Notes under the pieces: generated by a model
What the model was told of the DNA's origin: nothing
Database searches by the model: none
The model's input: only the letters and a program-made list of their open reading frames with translations
Shown: in pieces, positions 58,660 through 64,000 of the stretch
Position numbering within the stretch: position 1 is the first letter of the stretch
Layout of the letters: the number at the start of each line of letters is the position of its first letter
Made by a program: the position numbers and the translations under genes
NCBI GenBank assembly: GCA_018398585.1
Contig: JAGTTD010000001.1
Coordinates: forward strand, 8,558,501 to 8,622,500
Origin: Simmondsia chinensis
Lineage: Eukaryota; Streptophyta; Magnoliopsida; Caryophyllales; Simmondsiaceae
DNA length: 64,000 nt
Direction: 5' to 3'

Positions 58660-58830
58660 TGCCTCACACCACCATAAAAGGTTATGGACATCATTAAGAG
58701 CCTTAGGCTCATCCTCACATCATGGCTATAGCGGCGTGTCCATTAGGTGTGCTGCCCCACACCACCACATCGGGCTATGGACAACGTTAAGAGCTTTAAG
58801 CTCATCCTCCATCACGGCAGACTCAATAGA
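58660..58830. repeat. 89-base tandem duplication in the Copia 3' untranslated region
   Basis: The stretch ctgcctcacaccaccat..ggttatggacatcattaagagcc..aggctcatcctc recurs about 89 bases later with substitutions (ctgccccacaccaccac..). Non-coding. Confidence 0.6.
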
Positions 58831-58959
58831 TCCTAGAGCCACTTACACAGCAAACATGAGAAGGGTTAGAGTGGTATCACAAATCTCCTAATCTTTGACT
58901 TTGTTTGACCCATTAAACATCGAGAGTAACTCCCGGGACAGGTATCCGCCAAGATTAGG

Positions 58960-60445
58960 ACACACATACGGGCTTTAGACCCATTCCATCCGCCTTTTCA
59001 TTTATCAATTTCTTTGCAAGGCCTTTTGTTAGAGGATTTGCCAGATTTTTCTCACTTCTCACAAATTCGAGTGAGATCACATTATTCATGATCAAATTTC
59101 TCTTGACACCATGCCTAAGGCGAATATGCCTCTGCCTGCCATTATATACCTTACTTTAATCAACTCCAATGGCTGCTCATGAGTCGTAATGCAAAAGCAC
59201 TGAAGGTATGGGTTTCCCCATAATGGAATGTGCCCCAGGACACTCCTCAGCCATTAAGCTTCTAAACCTACCATCTCAAGCGCAATAAATTCCGACTCCA
59301 TGGTCGATTTTAACAATACATGTTTGTTTAGATGATTTCAACAAAACAGCACAATTAGCAAGCAAAAATACATAGCTACTAGTAGAATTAATTTCATCAC
59401 AATCAGACACCCAATTAGCATCGCAATATCCCTCTGACACAGCAGGAAATCTTTTATAGTGTAAACCCTAGTTCATCGTACGCTTAAGATACCTTTACAG
59501 CCTTTCCAATGCACGTCACTAGGGTTATGGGAGTAACGGCTCAGCCTACTAACATCATAGGCAATATCAGGACGAGTGTAGTTCATTAAGAACATTACGC
59601 TACCAATTGTCTTAGCGTACTCGGCCTGTGATACACTGTTTCCTCTATTTCTTTTCACATAGACACTAGGGTCATATGGAGTTTTAGCTGGTATGTCATC
59701 AAAGTGACCAAAATTTCTCAATATTTTCTCCTCATAATGGGATTGACTCAAGGTCAAACCCTCAGGTGTTCCAGTTATTTTAACCCCAAGTATGACATTG
59801 GCCTCACCTAGGTCTTTTATATCAAAACATGTGATATCAGTTTCACCTAGGTATTTTATATGAAAACATGTGCTCAAGAAAGACTGAGTATCATTCATAA
59901 TTTTCACACTCGTTCCAAAGATAAGCATGCCATTAACATACAAATAGATAATCACGCAATCATTATCAACATGCTTTGAATACAAACATGCATCATTACT
60001 GTTTACCACAAAACCATGCGTGACCAGGGTACAACCAAATTTTTGATGCCATTATTTAGAAGCTTGCTTAATCCCATACAAAGACTTTACAAGTTTACAA
60101 ACTTTATGCTCCATATCAGGAACCTCAAACCCCTGGTTGTTCCATATAAATATCTTCCTCGAGTTCACCATTCAGAAAAGTGGTTTTGACATCCATTTGG
60201 TGTACTATAAGGTTATGCATGGATGCTAGAGCTATCAGGGCTCTTACAGTTGCAATCTTAATTATGGGTGAGTAAGCATCAAAGAAATTTATTTTTGGTT
60301 TCTGGGTGTACCCTTTAGCCACTAGCCTGGCCTTAAACTTCTTTATGGATCCATCAGTTCCTAATTTCTTTCTAAACACCCACTTACACTGTATTGGTTT
60401 GCGTCCTCTGGGAAGGTCCACTAACACCTGTGTATTATTGCTCAT
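58960..60445 (-). pseudogene. Copia reverse transcriptase and RNase H, altered active site
   Basis: The RT start has CKWVFRKKLGTDGSIKKFKARLVAKG and VHQMDVKTTFLNGELEEDIYMEQPG. The frame then changes to NDACLYSKHVDNDCVIIYLYVNGMLIFG: the catalytic YVDD is YVNG (59929-59940). Next comes a 13-codon in-frame duplication (59795-59833 and 59834-59872) of the ..YLGE/DLGEA.. region, then ILRNFGHFD, TRPDIAYDVSRLSRYSHNPSDVHWKG. RNase H continues ([21 protein letters not shown]) to about 58960. Confidence 0.78.
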
Positions 60446-60449
60446 TATA

Positions 60450-61830
60450 GAGTTACATTCATTACTTATGGCCTGTCTCCATAAAGGAGCATCTATGGCT
60501 CACATTGCCTCATCATAAGTTTTGGGATCTTTCTGTAGCATGAATGCATTCACAACATGTTCATCAAAATAATGATGCTCAGACAAGAAAGCAGTAATGA
60601 AGTATGGTCCAAAATAGTCCCATTTCAAGCCTTCTTACTTCCACTAAGTTCTTGAGTCCCGAGCTTAGGGGGCGCATGACTAGATGATGATGCAGATGCA
60701 ACAGGAACAGGGTCAGGTAATGAAGCATGCATGGATTCTTTTATGAGAAACTTATTCTCAAAGAATATAGCATCTCGAGATTCCCTTATCTTACCATGCC
60801 TGGGGCTCGAGTCATTCAATAACATAAATCTATATACAGCACTATTCATGGCATAACCAACAAAGATAGCATCTACAATTTTAGGACAAATTTTACTTCT
60901 TTTAAATTCAAGAATTCCTACTTTAGTTAGACACCCCCCACACTTTCAAGTATTTCAAGTTAGGCGTGTAGCCCTTCTATAATTCATAAGGGGTTCTATC
61001 TAACATTTTAAGTGGAACCCTATTTAGTAAATGACAAGCAAATAACATGGGTTCCCCCCACAAGCTCGAGGGTAAGCCAAAGCTAATAAGCATGGCATTC
61101 ATCATCTCTTTAAGGGTCCTATTCTTTCTCTCAGCTGTACCATTCTGTTGAGGTATATAAGGAGTTGAGACATCGTGAATTATGCCAAGTTTTTCACAAT
61201 GTTTATTGAGGAAGGTAGTATTATACTCACCTCCTCTATTGGACTTACTTTTTTTGATCCTACGGTCTAATTGGTTTTCAACCTCAGCTTATATTTAAGA
61301 AACATTTCCTTGGCCTCGTATTTTGTACTTAGGAGATACACCTTAGTGAATCTCGAGTGGTCATAAAGTGATGTAATATCTTTTGCCACCTCTACTCATG
61401 GAGCTTTTAAAGTCACCTATGTCAGAATGTACTAGCTCAAGCAGGCTCGAAATCTTTTCAACTGATTTGTTAAATGATTTCTTTAGATGTTTGGCCTTGA
61501 CACATATTTCGCATTTATCTAGTTCGGTTAAATCATAATAGGAATCAAACTCATTTGTTTAAGTTTCTTAACCGAGTTATAATTTACATGCCCAAGCCTA
61601 GCATACCGCAAATCCAAAGAATCAACAATAGACGCAAAAGTAGATGCATTCTCATTCATCACATGAAGTACAAACAGACCACCATTACAAAACCCTTTCC
61701 CAATGAAGTTGGTGTTTTTAGTGAGAATTAGCTTGTCAGACTCGAAGGTTAACTTAAAACCTGCTTTGTTTAACAATGGACCCAAGACTAAATTCCTACG
61801 CACATCAGGAACATGCAGCACGTTCAACAA
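60450..61830 (-). pseudogene. Copia integrase remnant
   Basis: The frame 61528-61830 carries the pre-integrase block (LNVLHVPDVRRNLVLG, RYARLGHVNYNSVKKLKQMSL). Downstream patches fit the integrase core and PQQNG region (61100-61200, with a stop), then the C-terminal part to about 60450. Several frames are needed. Confidence 0.7.
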
Positions 61831-61876
61831 ACATAGAGTTTTTTTTTTTTTTTTTTTTTTTTTCCCGGAGTTGAGA

Positions 61877-62990
61877 CTAAAGGAGGACCTTTCTTTTGCC
61901 GAGGATAGGGGCCAAAATGGAATTGCCCATGAATACCTTCTCCCTGTAAGTGGCTATCTCATATTCATGGAACAGGTCCTTATTGGTACAAATGTGCCCC
62001 GTAGTTCCAGTATCTACAATCCACTCGACCGCATTTTTAACCATATTCACCTCGGAGATCATTGGCAACAAACATGTCTCTTTCCTCAGTGAGATTAGCC
62101 TTGGGCCGGTATTCAATGTGCTTTCCAGATCCAAATCCCTTCCTACAGTTCCTCGAGGTATGGCCAGTCTTGCCATAAGTCTAGCATGTTTATTTGTTCC
62201 TCTTTTGGCCATCATTAGCATTGTCCATTGGCCTCTTCCCTCGAGATTGGCTTTGCTTGTTGCTAGAGCCTTCCTCTCGAGCATTGCATCTACCCTTGTT
62301 CCAAGGTTTCTCGAATTTTCCTTTCTTTCTTGCATTTCTTGATTCAACAAAAATTAGCTTCCAAAAAGGAGTGCTCATAGGACTTCCCCTTGGCTTGTTT
62401 TTAGTTCTGATCTTCGAAATTAATGTGGGAGATCAGTTCCTATAGTGTTATGTCCTTTTTCTTATATTTTAATGAGGCCCTGTAACTATCCCAAGAGGGA
62501 GGCAGTTTTTCAATCAAATAGTTAGCTTGGAAAGTTCCACAAAATTTCATTCCTTCATTTAGTATGTTAGTGCACAAGGTTTCATATTCATGAATTTGGT
62601 CAAGATTAAGTTTTTCATCAACCATAGTAAAGGCAACCACTTGCTACAAATGTATTTCTTAGCAATGCTATCATCTTAACCATACTTGTTCTGAAGTGCT
62701 TCCCATATTTCTTTAGCAGTATTCATATTATTACATATTTGATAAAGAGGCGCTGTCATGTAGAGGAGAAGCATTCCCCTACAAGTATGGTTATCTTTCT
62801 CGAAGTCCTTATTGGACCAGGGTGGGCCTTTTTATTACGAAGAGGGTAATGAACCTCTATTTGGCCTAGGAAAAACTTCATCTTATCAGCCCACATCTTG
62901 TAGTTCTTTGCATCCGAAGGCTTAGTTTTTGACATTCCAGAATAATAAAGCCAGCATGAGTCATATTGTGATTACTCATTATTTTAAACA
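61877..62990 (-). pseudogene. Copia gag and protease
   Basis: Gag text includes YETLCTNILNEGMKFCGTFQANYLIEKLPPSWDSYRASLKYKKKD (62440-62640), a Lys/Arg-rich linker with KPWNKGR, and protease EWIVDTGTTGHICTNKDLF near 61990. At 61840-61863 a 24-base T run (poly-A in the coding sense) interrupts the frame just before LNVLHVPDVRRNL. Stops and shifts make it inactive. Confidence 0.75.
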
Positions 62991-63523
62991 ACTTAGATTG
63001 TTGGAAATAAAAGAGTAAATGAGTAGTCAAAATATAACTCTTATTACAATCAACTTATTCTCAAATATTAAAAAACATTACAATCGACTTGTTCTTAAAG
63101 ATTACAAAAACTGATTAAAGAAACAACTTTAAACAAAATAACAGTAGGGAGAGAATTGACCGAAGAAATTATAGCGCCGTGGAGAATCCACCGCCCTAAG
63201 TCGTTTATGCCCCACAGAGGTACAATGGGATGAACGGCAGTCTGACGCCCAAGGTTAACACGGCACCCACCTCCGCAATGTACTCAAGGGAGAGGGGTTG
63301 AAGTATGCCCCAACTTACTCAGTAATAAAGGCAAGTTAGACTTTTAAGAGAGTGGGGAAGATTGGTGTGTTCTTTTTCAGCCAAGGAACCATCAAATTTA
63401 TAAAGAAAATAATGGGAGTCGATACTTGCTCCCCACTCAAAGTGTCGGTGCTTGCTCCCCCTCAAAAAAATTACTTAGTGCCTAGTCATACAAAGCAAAC
63501 ATAAATTGAAGCATTTTCTAACA

Positions 63524-64000
63524 GGGTATGATTTGCATTGAGAGGAGGGGGCAAAAAAAAAAAAAAGGAAGAGATTAGAGATTATCATTGAGTGTGGGTT
63601 GTTTTGAGTGTACTGTGTTTTGCGGGAAATTACATATTGTGATCCAAAATTTCAATAGTGAGAGTTCATACCCGATTGGGTACGTGGTTTTTTTTTTCCA
63701 TCTAGTTGAGAAAGGGTTTCCGTATAAAAATTTGTTGTGTTGTTTTAAGTTCGATATTCACTTTTGTTGTGTTGTTTTGAGTTTGATTTTTGCTTTTGCT
63801 GTGCTCGATTGTGTGATTTTTCTCAATAGATTGTTCAACATTTTCCACATAAGTACATTTGATGTAGTCCTGGCAAGCCGGGATAACGCACAGCAAGTGG
63901 GTAAGTTTGGCAACTCAGAGTTTGGCAAGACGCTGCCTAGGAGTGAGGAAACATGGCTAGGCAGAATTAACCCGGATGATCCGCCAACGAATTCGAGGAC
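63524..64000. other. No gene recognised to the window end
   Basis: Contains a short poly-A (63554-63566) and a T run near 63690. The final 120 bases are less AT-rich but show no signature. A feature may continue beyond the window. Confidence 0.35.

Larger units (their letters stand above)
57722..63523 (-). mobile_element. Ty1-copia element, full length but defective
   Basis: LTRs at 62999-63523 (5' on the minus strand) and 57722-58302 (3') are very similar, tgttagaaaatgc...ttccaaca. A purine tract (atgtggggtat) precedes the 3' LTR. Gag, protease, integrase, RT and RNase H remnants lie between in Copia order. The primer-binding site after the 5' LTR (atctaagttg...) is not the initiator-Met type, and the TSD is unclear (acgta against gggta). 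A long untranslated piece (58303-58960) holds an 89-base tandem duplication. Confidence 0.82.

Noticed and set aside
62941..62998. A tRNA or alternative tRNA primer-binding site next to the 5' LTR of the Copia at 57722-63523
   Set aside because: The bases after the LTR match no tRNA 3' end that I can name, and no cloverleaf can be drawn.
1..64000. CRISPR arrays, operons, bacterial or organellar genes
   Set aside because: No regularly spaced direct repeats with unique spacers and no such genes; all tandem repeats seen are plant-type minisatellites or LTR features.

Overview
The window looks like nuclear DNA of a flowering plant, probably a dicot. It is AT-rich, its one host gene has many GT-AG introns, and most of the rest is layered transposable elements: Ty1-copia and Ty3-gypsy LTR elements, LINE-type retroposons, SINEs, and MULE- and hAT-like foldback elements. 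I do not name a species. I see no organellar, bacterial or viral gene set.

One host gene is convincingly intact: a Kinesin-10-type (KIN-10) mitotic kinesin on the minus strand, with its start codon at 18231 and stop at 6317. It has 14 exons, and all 13 introns are GT-AG when read by hand. The predicted protein is 698 residues, with a complete N-terminal motor and a C-terminal helix-hairpin-helix. Intron 2 is about 6 kb, lies just after the P-loop exon, and is filled with old repeats, including a Copia remnant with an LTR. The short promoter has a near-consensus MSA (MYB3R) element, as expected for a G2/M gene.

Layout: 1-2300, a retroposed insertion with perfect target-site duplications (TSDs), then a hAT-like MITE. 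2690-3735, a LINE RNase H pseudogene. 4170-5410, AT-rich repeats. 6317-18360, kinesin gene and promoter. 18502-23888, a small minus-strand LTR element split by a deleted Gypsy element, itself hit in one LTR by a SINE whose head is 5S rRNA. 24216-26850, AT-rich foldback and tandem repeats. 27314-33826, a long-TIR foldback MULE interrupted by a nearly whole but dead Copia. 34631-34799, a SINE. 35763-36879, a solo LTR with perfect TSDs. 38846-49385, a minus-strand Copia (Tork/Tnt1-like) with two plus-strand LTR elements nested in it. 49890-51730 and 56413-57219, related foldback repeats. 51730-54636, a non-autonomous LTR element carrying an ORF that resembles a PTB-type RRM domain. 57722-63523, another dead minus-strand Copia. 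The remainder is AT-rich sequence in which I recognise nothing.

The genes do not form a pathway. The biology is one cell-division gene surviving next to a repeat graveyard whose nesting gives a relative insertion history. The two observations most likely to be new are the 5S-headed SINE (19411-19650, with a shorter relative at 12203-12360) and the PTB-like RRM ORF inside the LTR element at 51730-54636.
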